Below are positions 24,031-36,240 of a DNA stretch of 64,000 bases, piece by piece (within the stretch, counting starts at the first letter, position 1; the number at the start of each line of letters is the position of its first letter). Under the pieces are notes generated by a model. It worked only from the letters and a program-made list of their open reading frames with translations. It had not been told where the DNA came from and searched no databases. The stretch lies in the NCBI GenBank assembly GCA_021234155.1, contig JAJEKV010000271.1, positions 250,001-314,000 of the forward strand, written 5' to 3'. This DNA comes from Isoetes taiwanensis (taxonomy: Eukaryota; Streptophyta; Lycopodiopsida; Isoetales; Isoetaceae). A program made the translations under genes and the position numbers.

Positions 24031-25024
24031 ATAAGAGATAGGTCCTTTGGTATCATTAAGATCGTCTATGGTTGCTAAATAGAACTCGGGAATCCATCTT
24101 TCTTCTCGAATAGGCTTCCACAGATTCGGAGGCGGATCGGCATCACGGGCCTTCAAGAAGCGGGCTTCAAGATCGGCATTCGGCTCAAGAACAGGCTTCA
24201 AGTTCCAAAGATCTGGATACGCCATTCCCTTAGACCTTCCGCCATCCCCTCTACCATTCTTGAGATACTGATCTTAAACAACACAAATGATGAAAAGAAA
24301 GGGTTCGTTCGAGCTCACATGATCTTGGATCATTTGGCGAGCAACAAATAAATGATATTGTGAAAACTACATTTCTTGGCCTTACAGGTTGAAAAAGGGA
24401 GTAGCCATAGTCGGGAGCTTCCCGCCATAGCTGTGGATTTAGCTTGGGATTTTGGGCATTTGCCATAGCCGCGGAAGAGCTCTGTCATTCTCGTGAAATT
24501 TGGGAAGAAGATCTTTGCAAGTGAAGATTAGAGCTCCTGCCGGCATTAACAAGAAATAAACTTAAAGCCGCCATCGGATTAGATCCATTTACCAAAACCT
24601 ATTTCAATCCATTTCCATTTCCATTTCGATCCTTCTTTCCATTTCGATCCTTACGTGCGACCTATTGCAAACCTATAAGAAGTAATTTTGTGGCGGCTTA
24701 CGACAAGAAACAAGGGATAGCAACCTGACAAAGAAACAAGGGATAGCTCACCGAAGAAACGAGGGGGATAGCGGCGGGGGCTGCAAAAAGTGGAGGAAGT
24801 GTTACGCTCTATAAAAGTAGCGTAAAAACACGGTAATTTTAAGCAAGCGGTTATTACTTTTGTGTTTTTCCAAATTTAGCGAGGATTACCCATTGCTTTT
24901 TCTTTTTCTTAATGCAATTATGACAGACCCAGAAATTCTACACAAAAGCATGACTTTTGTTAACATTCTTGAGCCTCCTTGAATGGACCAGAAAAATGAA
25001 CTTTAGCTCCAACATGGTAATATA
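24031..25024. other. Intergenic DNA, nothing recognised
   Basis: Contains only short ORFs with no recognisable domain. A pyrimidine-rich patch (TTTCCATTTCC repeats) lies at ~24610-24650. Confidence 0.35.
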
Positions 25025-26237
25025 GGGGTGAAGATAATTTTGCCCTTAATGTTGTGATACCTTTGGAGGTTGATTCTATCCGGCGAAATCACAGTCGCAT
25101 TGATTGTGAAATTTTGGAGTGGAGATATCTTGGCCCATTCGGCTCCAAATAGGTTCAAATCAATTTCATAGTGGTCGGAATGAGGGGGATTAGAGGCGTT
25201 GATCGCTGCGAACCAAAAGTCGGATCGAGCACCTCCGGATTAGATGAGTTGCAACATGGCAAAATCTTTCCCCCAAAATGCGTAGTAACTAATTTACTAC
25301 GCAAATGGCAGGTAATTCTGTGGAATGGAACTTTTTGGCCGTAATTCTACCAGATGGAGTCGGCCTGCGAAAGTCAGGGAAAAAATTAAGCGTACTATAT
25401 ATTTTTTCATAAAAAATAGCTTGGCTATTTTTTAAAAATTTATAGTATTTTATGATATAGATTTGGCTAAAGTTATTATTATCAGTACATTTATATGTAT
25501 TTAGACTTGGCGAAACTTTTGAATTAATTACTAAAAACTTTCACTTGGCTACTACTTCTGATTGGAAAAAGTAAAAATATAAATTCTATAGCTTTAGATA
25601 TATTTACGATTACAAATAATAATCAACAATCAAGGAACATCCAATAATATTAAAAAGCTTTTAACAGAAGCTCACAACATAGCTTATAACATCCATAGTC
25701 TGAACTACATTCAATGCAATAACAACTTATAGATATGATGATCAAATTGCACTTATCTCTAACCCTTAAGGGAAGATATTATGCAACCAACTTGGGCGTC
25801 TAGAGGGATATTGGCCATCTCTTATAATTTCTTTTTTAAGATACATATATTTGGTATATGTAATAGAAATTCATAGTTTGAAAAACTACTAGCACTGATG
25901 ATGGTGGTAGGTGGGGATGTGTAAAAGTCTATAATAAGAAATCATTTTTGTTTGGCTATTAATGATTTAATATATAATTATTGTAATATAAAGAAAGACT
26001 AATCCCTTTTTCTTTACGGAAAAGGGGGGAAATAATTTGGCTAATCCTAAAAAAATAATGGATTACTTGTTTTAACTATGGCTATTTTTTATTTTTTTAA
26101 TAAGAAATCTCCCTTCATAAAATTATTTTGCAAAAATAAATCGGACCCCCTAAAAAATCGCCATTTGGCTATTAATAGCCACTAATTTTTTCCATGGCGA
26201 AAGTATCACAACAATAAGGGTAAAATTATCTTCACCC
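25025..26237. mobile_element. Terminal-inverted-repeat element, non-autonomous
   Basis: A ~42-bp terminal inverted repeat starts GGGGTGAAGATAATTTT at 25025. Its reverse complement AAAATTATCTTCACCC ends at 26237, with extended pairing through TTGTTGTGATAC. The 1.2-kb interior is AT-rich, lacks any transposase and repeats TTGGCT(A) about seven times. No clean target duplication is adjacent; a GTAAT occurs near both ends but is offset by three bases on the left. This is consistent with a non-autonomous DNA transposon of undetermined superfamily. Confidence 0.7.
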
Positions 26238-26919
26238 GTAATGGAGACTTGATCTAGGAAACATTGAAGTAGACTTGATCTAGAAAACATTGAAGTGGGA
26301 CTAGAAAAAAAAAGTTTTTGCCAATATAGAATTCTGATCCTCCTCCAGCCTTAAATTTGAAAAGTTCAGTACCCTTATTGGGGGTCCTAGCCATGCATAG
26401 AACAACAAATTTTTTTCCAGACATTCTTAAGAATGGCAAGAGAATTTTTTTACCATTCAATAGACAAGCTTAGGAAAATGTTGCCCTTCAATAGAATGGC
26501 CACGATTATTAATTTATAAAAAAAAAAAACATTTAAGACCTGTACTGTCCAACAGTCCAGACCTTTAACCATGTACAGTCTTTGCAAGAAAGTACTTAGC
26601 ACCAATTAGCAGCCCAAGACTAAAAACATGTACACTTTAAGTCATGGCCTTGACATGGACACCATATGGAATTAATCATTAATACTTATCTTTAGTACAT
26701 ATGTATGCTATAATCCACGAATAAATTCATAACTGAATTTTACCTTTGTCCATAACAACAATCTGAATATATTCATGTTACATTGCCTACAATCACTGTC
26801 GATTTAGGTTTATTTCCATGCAGAAAAACAGATCTGGATATTTCATAGCATAATCTTCAACTTATCCACCAAATAAGCCTTCATATCAGATTTTCTTAGG
26901 TAGAATACATAACAAGTAG

Positions 26920-27035
26920 CAAGGAAGCCTGTTACCTGCATCCACAAACAAGAGACAAGCATTAGAATGGTTGTAATTGAATGGGATAGCAGGTGTCATG
27001 GGCTTCCTTGAGGTTATCCCCCATCACCTTGCTAT
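26920..27035 (-). ncRNA. Conserved folded RNA element, copy A-3'
   Basis: On the minus strand, CAAGGAAGCC (27010-27001) pairs perfectly with GGCTTCCTTG (26929-26920). Inside, ACCTGC (26994-26989) pairs with GCAGGT (26939-26934). A small hairpin GGGGATAACCTC lies just 5' of the first arm, preceded by AAGGTGA. The same architecture with different bases occurs in elements B and C2. The core does not match the hammerhead consensus (no CTGANGA...GAAA). Function unknown; it lies in the intron of the 5' copy and in the 3' tail of the 3' copy. Confidence 0.65.
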
Positions 27036-27516
27036 TATTCAATTGCAGAAACAAATTAACATTAAAGCAAGCTTCCTAAATCTGATAGCATTATTACTAA
27101 ATGCCATTGCTATCATAATTTAGATTTAAGATGCCTGAATCTATAGTCAAATATTTACTCTACTGCCAAGCAGGGCAGATCCACTTAGATCTATAACATA
27201 GGCTGCAAATTACATCAGCAATTGCATCTGCAAATCCTCATACCATATCTGCAGAGATTTTAAATCTACATTATCATATTCATAGCAATCTATTCAATCA
27301 AGTAAATATCAAGATCTGTTGTTAGAATGTAAATCTACATTATTGTATTCATAGCAATCTATTCAATCAAGAAGAGAAATAGTCCAGATCTGCTTTTAGA
27401 ATGTAATTACCCATAATATTCAGATTAATATCCTTGCATTCTTAGCCCAACTATCAGATCTGGTTGCTGCCAAACTCATCATATAATTACAAATCAACAC
27501 AAATACCATTGCAAAC

Positions 27517-27990
27517 CTTAGTTTGACGTGCCGTTGATACAATAGCTCCAGATGTGTTGATGCGAATTTCAATGCTTGAACCATCATGGGCAGATTGTCC
27601 AGTGGTATTATTGTTCCCACATATGTCTGCAATTGGATTCGTCACCATCACTTCTCCCGGTATCACAGCATGTGATTTGCCTTTATCTTTCAACCCAGTA
27701 GCATCTCCATCTGCATTGTTGCTGCATTTCTGAGCATCATTCTTGGCATTCAGAACAAAGCTATCCTTAACAACAGAGCTTCTAAATTGATAAATCTTTT
27801 TGAAGCTGCTCTCGTTCTTTTCCTCAGCCATCCTTTTTCTGGTGGCCATATTCAAATCCCCCTTCTTCCTTGTCATGTCTGGATCAGGGAGCAGCCCAAG
27901 GCCGCATGCAGCTGCTTCAAATTGAGGTAAGCCCCTTATATAATCCGATAAAGCAGGTGTACCTATTACCGTCATGCATGGGGCCGGCAT
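27517..27990 (-). CDS. Element A exon 1 (intact copy in 3' repeat)
   Basis: Open for 158 codons from the ATG at 27990 to the donor ACTAAG|GTTTGC at 27517, ending in phase 0. It contains KKGDLNMATRKRM, shared with unit C1 (KKGDLNMATRRRI), then a Lys/Asn/Ser-rich tail. In the 5' repeat (33499-33969) the matching exon is frame-broken but keeps the same donor. I infer it supplies the N-terminus of ORF1 by splicing to the acceptor at 32392. In this 3' copy no acceptor lies downstream within the element. Family not recognised. Confidence 0.5.
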
Positions 27991-28420
27991 CTTATCTCAT
28001 TGCTTAAGGCGTGAGCAAGTCCATGGCCTATGCCCGAAATCACACCCATCTCCCTGATGGTCGTCAAAAAGCCCTATTTCCAATTTTCTGCCCTAAAAAA
28101 GACCATTAATGCCTTAACTGTTTTTTGTCAATTACATATACTAGTTTGTATCCAACCATTAGGTTTAATACAGTGTATATAGCATGATATTTATTCATGG
28201 CCCATAAGTTCAGCTGCCCTGCCTTCTATACTGTGAGCCTTTCCTTATAAAAAACCAAAAATGTCTTAAGGTTCTATAATAAAAAATCCTGCCTCCTACC
28301 CTAGGTCAGGGGGACCAAGACTGCTTCATGTAAAAATGCATGGTATCAACAAGGAGAGCAGGGCCTTGTTGTACCATCAAGGCCCTACCCCTCCTATATT
28401 ATTCTACTCTTACATCATAT

Positions 28421-30413
28421 TTAAAGGAATTTGTAATCAATCATTCCCTTGAGAAATCTAATCATGTCATTTATGGAATATAGTATACCTGGATAAGTCT
28501 CCTGCTGTAAGGTATTTAATACCATATTGGATATTTTTATCCTGCCAAAGCCATTAGCAATGAATGCTTCAATTAGGTCACAAATATCTGTTGCTACATT
28601 GTATGCATCAGAATGTGCATATACATACGGAAGTATTTGCGATATTATCACCTTAGATGCCTGTCCATATGGCCTGCAGATATATGCACTGATGAATTGG
28701 TTAATTTTAAAGGGCAGTTTTTTCCTTTTATCATACCTGTACATGAGGAATAGCCCTCTATTCGAATCCATTACTTTGATGGAAATGTTTAAAAAATTGC
28801 ATTCAACACCCTTGGGAATCTCCCCATCTTTACTATGCCCATATACAGTTTCATCTTTGATGCTAAGATATGTAAGGTTGTAAATTGAATACTCACCACC
28901 TACGGTAAGAAATTCCCTGATATCTCCAGCATTTATAATGTTTAAATCATCTATGTATCTAGCTGCATTTTGAAACCTATAAACATCTTTCATTCTGCCA
29001 GAGTATGCAAGTTTAAGAATGAATCTTCGCTCAAACCATGCTAAATAGAGATTACACCATGCAGGGCTGCAAGCAAACCCCATTGGAATTCCCCTAACTT
29101 GTTTCCATATGTCCTTTCCCATTTGCAAATAACAGTTACTTAAAAGCCATGCGTTCATGCTTTTAAAGTTTGTTCTAGAAATCAGCTTCCAACTAATGTA
29201 TTCTTTATCCTTACCATTTCTGGCCCATTTGACTAGGATCTTTCCTCCTTTATTTTTAACCAATAAGTCAAAGCAAGTGTTCTCTTCAATCATATATGTC
29301 CAGATCATGTCTGCAATATCATTAGTGACCTCAATTATGCCTTCATCACCATGTATGGGAATGTTCTCATAACATTTTGTTATGTCCGCAGAGTACACAT
29401 CGTAGATGTGGTTGGGTAGATTCAAAATAACATCATAAGCTGAATTAACCAGCCAGCATGCATTGATTTTCTTGGGGTTCCAGAATCTGTATCTAGCTGT
29501 CATTTTAAAGCATAAATTGGGCCAGATATCAATGAAATTGTTCAAGACACTTTCGTCACCAAAGAGGCTATTTTCAGAATAGTGTGTTATGGGCATTTGT
29601 AAGCCATCTGTATTCCCCTTTGTGTGCTTTGAACGTGGCCATCAAATATGGCAAGTTCTTACACATTATCTGATCATCCCCTAAGAGTAAGGAAATATCC
29701 TGTAGACATTTATCTTTAATAGCTTCAGGGGAGTCTGAACTGCACTGAAAATCAGGGCTAGAAAGCCTGTTTCTTGCCATTTCCTCAATGTGCTTAGGAC
29801 AAATGAAAACAGCATTATTTGCTGCTTTGTCTAGACCAGCAACATAAAGATTGTCATTTAGCCAAGTATTATTTTTAATAACCTCTTTATCGAGCCATAA
29901 GAATCTCCTTTGTGGTAGCTGGTTTTTGAAGTCTACAATTTCTGAATATGCCATCTTTTGTAACAGTAGACAAATGTTTTGTATGTCTTCTTCAGTGAGG
30001 TCAAGTAAATCATACTTGTGCACCATAAAAAATTGCTGGCATAATGCTTCAAAATTTTCCATGAATTGTTGTATGCTAAAACGGTGGTCTGGGATATGGT
30101 TTAGTCCATATGAAAATGCATTTCTTAACTTACGACAATGTATTATTTCTAGATCGGTAGTACGGATGTGCCCAATCCTATGATCAATAAATCTCTTGAG
30201 ATTTGGATTACTGCATGGGCATTTATTAGGAATCCCACTGGCAAATACTGAGTATGGTTTGTAGAATTTATCTCTAATATGATCAATATATTTCCATGCA
30301 AACGTGGTGTTTGCAACCATTATTTCTCCTCTTTCTTGGAAAATCTCATACATTACCGTATGAAAGATTTTTCTGATGCTAAATTTATCCAAAGCTTTGG
30401 ATAAGAATTTCAT
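28421..30413 (-). pseudogene. Element A ORF2: Penelope-like reverse transcriptase (one frameshift)
   Basis: Two overlapping frames (30413-29574 and 29596-28421) give ~670 residues split by one frameshift. Upstream of the RT is a Cys pair and signature: CPCSNPNLKRF, then GHIRTTDLEIIHCRKLRN, resembling the 'GHV.TGDL...LR..' block of Penelope-like proteins. The RT fingers carry LPYLMATFKAHKGEYRW. Motif A is YSADITKCYENIP, motif B GIPMGFACSPAWCNLYLAWFE and motif C ARYIDDLNII, followed by CNFLNISIKV. These match Penelope-like RTs better than LINE, copia or gypsy RTs. After the last motif the protein continues ~170 residues to KFL and stops, with no GIY-YIG domain. The protein would copy its own RNA at a DNA 3' end. 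Its closest subgroup is unclear without a tree. Confidence 0.78.
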
Positions 30414-30755
30414 ATGGACAACTTTATTGTCCCCATCTGTTCCATTACTGCATAGATGTCTATTTTTGTTAATATCCTTTGTTATGGTTTACGCTCTTGA
30501 GCTCTTAACCTACAAAAATATTTCTAGTTAGACTTTGTTCAATTGCACAAAGCAACACTAATTTCAAAAAAAGATGTATATTAAAATGTTTTTGCCAAAT
30601 GGCTAAGGACATGATATGTGTCCAATTACTTTGGTAAGCATATTCTGCTTAAAATAGTTCTGACCAATAATATGTGAGATTTCTTGTTCAAAAGAACATA
30701 ACTAGTAAGCATATTTTGCTTAAAATAGAACCGGATTTAATAATATGTCAGAACT

Positions 30756-32392
30756 CTATGTAGATTCATCCACATAGTCCAGTATTTTTGGTGTGCTATC
30801 ATCAAGAGAAACTTCTTTGTTGCCTCCTTTAGTTATGCTATTCTCATCATTGCATTTCATATTATTGCAAGCAGAAAGTGTAACAGTATTCATGCTTGTA
30901 CTTTCAGCCTTTTTGGGATCCATAGTGATCCTAGGTGGCAACCTAGGGAGATCATCTTTGCCGAAATTGATTTCGTGAGTATTTGCCAAGATCGACTTCT
31001 CCCTTAACATTTTCTTGTTTGCGTAATTCATTGTTCTCAAAAAATTTACTTGGTTTAATCATTTTTTACGCCACATCCGCCATTTTGTTGTTTGAATCGG
31101 GATTATTGGCATATGCCGGAGTCATTTTGAACATGTTTTCCCTGACTTCCAGGTATGAAGCATACGCAATCACAGCAGGTTTTAAGACATTATTCAATAA
31201 CTTTGTAAGAATGACCATTCTCAGCATAGGAGATGCTCCTGGATGTATCATCTCCATGTGATTGATAAGGAACCAAATTCCCGATCGAACCAAATAATAC
31301 CACAATTGCACTTGTCTTACGCATTTTTCTTGTTTGTAAATTTGGTTTTTTCACATGGACATCAAGTAAGGGCGGTTGAGTCCTCCATATCCTCTTTAGG
31401 TAATAGTCATTCCTTTCAATGTTTGTGAAGGCCATGTGCCCTTTCTGCCCAACTAATGCCTGTCCACTTTTGATACATGTTTGACCAAAAAACTCCATAT
31501 TAAATGGAAGCTCAGGATCCAGTATACTGCAAGTCTTCTCGAGCTTGAGAGCTGAACTTTTTGCAGCCAAAATATCTTCCTTAGTTATGCCAGCAAGGGC
31601 CATCCATGTTTCTAAATCAATAGGAGCAAGAGCTCCGAAGTTCTGACTTCTCCATATTGCATTATCATGGACTGCTTGCATAACCTTCAACAATTTGCTC
31701 GATTATAACTGGAAAACAGGTAGAATTTGATAAGGTTAATTCAGGGACACTATCTTCATTGCTGTAGTTAAAGTCTGATGTCCCCTTATTGATTACTAGG
31801 CAGTCCTTCTTATAGTTGGTGGAGCCTAGATCTTCTTCAGTGAGATCAAGGTCAGAAACAAGCATTCCTGCTGATTATCAGTAATATTGCTGATGAGTTC
31901 TGTTTCCGAAGGGATTTATCCATCTATAGTAGGAATCACATTGGTAGGAATATGAATTTTGTCATTGCAGTTACCCAGCTCCTTATCAAATGATAATGGT
32001 TTAATATCATTTGCCTTTTCCAAGGCAATAATACCGTGATTTAATTTAATAGCGACTTCATCTTCTTGACACGTTCTCGATACATAATCTTTGCCCATCT
32101 CATTATAAAGGTTATTCAGCAAATCCTTGCATTTATTGTATTCAAATTTGACTTTCTTCATCTGCTGGAAAATCTTAAACCATCCGCTAAATCCGAGGTA
32201 TGAGACAGGGGATAGATTCTTATCAAATATGTTTACCTCTTTAAATGTGATAAAAGAGTGGATACCTTTGTTCCTTATGCACCCAAGGATAGTTTGCACT
32301 GCATAATTTGGACTGATGATTTTGCACTTATCATACTCCAATACCAATAATTCCTTGATCCAGTGATTGTATATGTCAGCATCTTCACAATC
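30756..32392 (-). pseudogene. Element A ORF1, conserved unknown protein (frameshifted)
   Basis: Begins at a splice acceptor TCTCTTTTTAG|GAT (32392) in phase 0, compatible with exon 1. Readable blocks: NYAVQTILGCIRNKG, VSYLGFSGWFK, IALEKANDIK, WRSQNFGALAPIDLETW, MAFTNIERNDYYLKRIWR, IAYASYLEVREN. The same blocks recur in element B in the same order. At least four frame breaks separate them. No known gag, capsid or nucleic-acid-binding motif is recognised. It lies directly upstream of the RT in the same orientation and is therefore the element's first protein. Confidence 0.6.
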
Positions 32393-32501
32393 CTAAAAAG
32401 AGAATGATTACAATTTAGTAATATGACAAAAGTACCTGTAAATGTAAGATACCACATCAAGGTATATGGTAAAACCATATAACTGAATTAAGGGAAAAAA
32501 A

Positions 32502-34267
32502 CCTTTAAGACCTGTACTGTCCAACAGTCCAGACCTTTAACCATGTACAGTCTTTGCAAGAAAGTACTTAGCACCAATTAGCAGCCCAAGACTAAAAACA
32601 GGTACACTTTAAGTCATGGCCTTGACATGGAATCATTTTACACCATATGGAATTAATCATTAATACTTATCTTTAGTACATATGTATGCTATAATCCACG
32701 AATAAATTCATAACTGAATTTTACCTTTGTCCATAACAACAATCTGAATATACTCATGTTATATCGCCTACAATCACTGTCAATTTAGGTTTATTTCCAT
32801 GCAGAAAAACAGATCTGGATATTTCATAGCATAATCTTCAACTTATCCACCAAATAAGCCTTCATATCAGATTTTCTTAGGTAGAATACATAACAAGTAG
32901 CAAGGAAGCCTATTACCTGCATCCACAAACAAGAGACAAGCATTAGAATGGTTGTAATTGAATGGGATAGCAGGTGTCATGGGCTTCCTTGAGGTTATCC
33001 CCCATCACCTTGCTATTATTCAATTGCAGAAACAAATTAACATTAAAGCAAGCTTCCTAATTCTGATAGCATTATTACTAAATGCCATTGCTATCATAAT
33101 TTAGATTTAAGATGCCTGAATCTATAGTCAAATATTTACTCTCTCTTCGCCAAGGTATGATCCACTTAGATCTACAACATAGGCTGCAAATTACATCAGC
33201 AAATTACATCTGCAAATCCTCATACCATATCTGCAGAGATTTTAAATCTACATTATCATATTCATAGCAATCTATTCAATCAAGTAAATATCAAGATCTG
33301 ATGTTAGAATGTAAATCTACATTATTGTATTCATAGCAATCTATTCAATCAAGAAGAGAAATAGTCCAGATCTGCTGTTAGAATGTAATTACCCATAATA
33401 TTCAGATTAATATCCTTGCATTCTTAGCCCAACTATCAGATCTGGTTGCTGCCAAACTCATCATATAATTACAAATCAACACAAATACCATTGCAAACCT
33501 TAGTTTGACGTGCCGTTGATACAATAGCTCCAGATGTGTTGATGGGAATTTCAATGCTTGAACCATCATGGGCGGATTGTCGGTGGTATTATTGTTCCCA
33601 CATATGCGCAATTGGATTCGTCACCATCACTTCTCCCGGTATCCAAAGATGTGATTTGCCTTGATCTTTCAACCCAGTAGCATCTCCATCTGCATTGTTG
33701 CTGCATTTCTGAGCATCATTCTTGGCATTCAGAACAAAGCTATCCTTAACAACAGAGCTTCTAAATTGATAAATCTTTTTGAAGCTGCTCTCGTTCTTTT
33801 CCTCGACCATCCTTTTTTCGGTGGCCATATTCAATCCCCTTCTTCCTTGTCATGTATGCGGATCGGGGAGCAGCCCAAGGCCGCATGTACCGCTTCAAAT
33901 TGAGGTAAGCCCCTTATATAATCCGATAAAAGCGAGGTGTACCTATTACCGTCATGCATGGGGCGACATCTTATCTCATTGCTTAAGGAGTGAGCAAGTC
34001 CATGGCCTATGCCCGAAATCACACCCATCTCCCTGATGGTCGTCAAAAAGCCCTATTTCCAATTTTCTGCCCTAAAAAAGACCATTAATGCCTTAACTGT
34101 TTTTTGTCAATTACATATACTAGTTTGTATCCAACCATTAGGTTTAATACAGTGTATATAGCATGATATTTATTCATGGCCCATAAGTTCAGCTGCCCTG
34201 CCTTCTATACTGTGAGCCTTTCCTTGTAAAAAACCAAAAATGTCTTAAGGTTCTATAATAAAAAAAA
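32502..34267 (-). repeat. Element A pseudo-LTR, 5' copy
   Basis: Pairs with 26530-28286. Its exon 1 (33499-33969) is broken by several short changes, most of them at CAG/CTG positions of the other copy, yet the donor ACTAAG|GTTTGC and the folded RNA element are retained. On the right it runs through an A-rich tract (34261-34290) straight into element B. Confidence 0.9.
32901..33015 (-). ncRNA. Conserved folded RNA element, copy A-5'
   Basis: Same structure as at 26920-27035, with arms CAAGGAAGCC (plus 32901-32910) and GGCTTCCTTG (32982-32991). It lies between the exon-1 donor and the ORF1 acceptor, so it would be intronic in a spliced transcript. Confidence 0.6.
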
Positions 34268-34291
34268 TAAAATAAAAAAAAATAAAAAAAA

Positions 34292-36033
34292 CACCCGGAC
34301 ATAACTAGTCTGGACAACAATCCTACGAGCACATCATACTACTTTGGTCAATCCCTCCATAGTTTTATCATTCCATCCTAAGATCTAGATAGATCCGAGT
34401 CTGGTACACCAATCTATGGATAACAGGTTTAAGAACTATTGACACTTTTTATGGCGAGTCTACCGACCCAGTCATTTCTTTGGAACCAAACGTTTTCTAC
34501 TCTATGGGATGCTCAAATCCTTAGAACAGTCATTCCATAGTGCACATTATCCTTATAGAATAAGGCTTAACGTATTCGCCATTTAAACATCTGAATATGC
34601 ATTGCATAACTGGAGGCAAACGTACCTGTATTCTGTGTGAGCTTTACTTACAAAAAATGCTCCATATTTGACTATTATTTCAGCATGTTCAATGTTTAAC
34701 AAAGAGTAAAATTAGTCTTACCCGTCAACCTAATATTTTTATCATGGGACTGTTCAAAACATTGCCCAAACTATGAGTTTTCAGTTACTGCTGAATCAGC
34801 AGTTATACAATATAGTATATATAGACCACTACATCCGTTTCGACCAGCAAAACACCATAACAGCAAAGATGATACATTAAGAGAAGAATCACCACGTACC
34901 TGCAGCCAATCATGAGAACGTTAGCGATAGACTCGGTAACGACCCAAGGGCCAAAAGGTACATTAGGTGATTCTTGGCTCTTCGCCCTTCACCTAATGTA
35001 CCCTTTGCTCTTGATATTAAACTATCTACTAAAAATGTACAGTCAAAATATTTCAGATGTAAGATAGTAAAATAATCAACGTATAGATTAGTATGAATAT
35101 ATGAGAGAAAATCCCATCCAGCCTGTAATCTGCTCCTTTATGCATTTTCTTGGTAATTCATATAACTGAATCCCTTATAGCATCGTGTACAGACCATCTA
35201 AGCTTTTTGGTCTGCTCACTCCGAACCTATTTACCCTTTATTGGTATTCCAATCTTCATAGTTCATGTTTACAAAGGAGGGTCAATTATACTTAGAGAAA
35301 TCAGAATTGGTACATTTTTACCTGTAGATCTTCGTTTTCCGAATCAATATCATCCTCATTTTGTTGTGTCTCGGGAACATATTGCTCATTATTGCTGTTC
35401 CTGAAGTAACCCCCTGGGGTTCGATTAGATCCTCCGCCTCTTTTAGCATTGTATCCACCCCTGCTATCATCAAAACTTCTTTTGGAGTCAAAGCTCCGAC
35501 CACCTCCTCTCCTATTCATACTTAGTTGCTCAAGTTTTTCAGAATTTTTGCACCAAAGAAGCTCTCTCTCCGTCTCTACGTCTGGTGTGAACTCATCCTC
35601 AGAGCTATGGCTATCGGTCCAGCCATCTGAATTAAAACCCAGGACTCAATTACCCGCCACAATCTTAGAGGATATTTTTGGTCATACGTGATCTGCCAAG
35701 TCCTTTATCAGCTCGAGGATCTGCCATACTGTTTAGGTCAGAACCTTAAACTTCGTCATAAATTTCACCGGCAGTCTAATCCAGTCCTAGTAATTTCATT
35801 TCTCGTCACCTAGGGGGAGCTTTTTCACCCCTGGTCATCATTAAAGTCTGGAAATAAGACATAATTAAGCTTGTGCAGATTATTTTTTGCATGGTGTAGA
35901 CTGGACCATATTTTTAGATATATTACCAGTCATTCTTGGTACGCATATTTAGAATCAGGTACGGGTGGCTCTTTTACCATTTATTTGCCACATCAAGTTT
36001 AAAGAAAATGTCTATTCAGATTACAAAAAAAAA
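34292..36033 (-). repeat. Element B pseudo-LTR, 3' copy
   Basis: Starts (plus) ACCCGGACATAACTAGTC and ends ATTCAGATTAC plus an A-run. About 96% identical to 39941-41677. Contains a copy of exon 1 whose donor is at 35,3xx (CTACAG|GTAAAAATG), and the folded RNA element at 34884-34990. Confidence 0.9.
34884..34990 (-). ncRNA. Conserved folded RNA element, copy B-3'
   Basis: Minus strand: AAGAATCACC is the plus-strand arm at 34884-34893 and pairs perfectly with GGTGATTCTT (34966-34975). The inner helix pairs ACGTACCT (34894-34901) with AGGTACAT (34956-34963); its single non-Watson-Crick pair is G-U only when the minus strand is the RNA. The bases differ from those of A and C2 while the pairing is kept. 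Confidence 0.65.
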
Positions 36034-36240
36034 CCCTACCTCCTGCCGTAAGGTTATAAAGGACCCCTGTTTTTACTCAAATAGAATGAGATCATTTTAT
36101 ACCGTAACTGATAGGGTGAGCAGACCCCTACTTGTTACAGTAGGGGTCTTTTACAACCCTATAGTTTGCTCCATATTGCTTCATGTATTATTATAACACG
36201 AAATCATTTCCAGTTACTTAATACCATTTTAGGCGTACCT

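Larger units (their letters stand above)
26530..28286 (-). repeat. Element A pseudo-LTR, 3' copy
   Basis: About 95% identical to 32502-34267. It begins (plus strand) CATTTAAGACCTGTACTGTCC and ends GGTTCTATAATAAAAAA. In minus orientation it holds a TATA-like CTATATACACTG (~28160), an exon-1 ORF (27990-27517), a splice donor and the folded RNA element (26920-27035). Differences from the other copy cluster at CAG/CTG sites. Confidence 0.9.
26530..34267 (-). mobile_element. Element A: Penelope-like retroelement with pseudo-LTRs
   Basis: A 7.7-kb unit on the minus strand. Direct repeats of ~1.76 kb (26530-28286 and 32502-34267) flank an internal region with ORF1 (to 30756) and an RT ORF2 (30413-28421). 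There is no integrase, RNase H, protease, zinc-knuckle gag, tRNA primer site or polypurine tract, so it is not an LTR retrotransposon despite the flanking repeats. The RT and the repeat-ORF-repeat layout match Penelope-like elements, whose pseudo-LTRs arise from partial tandem copies. No GIY-YIG endonuclease is visible on either side of the RT. Runs of A (plus strand) separate every segment. Both ORFs carry frameshifts. Confidence 0.75.
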
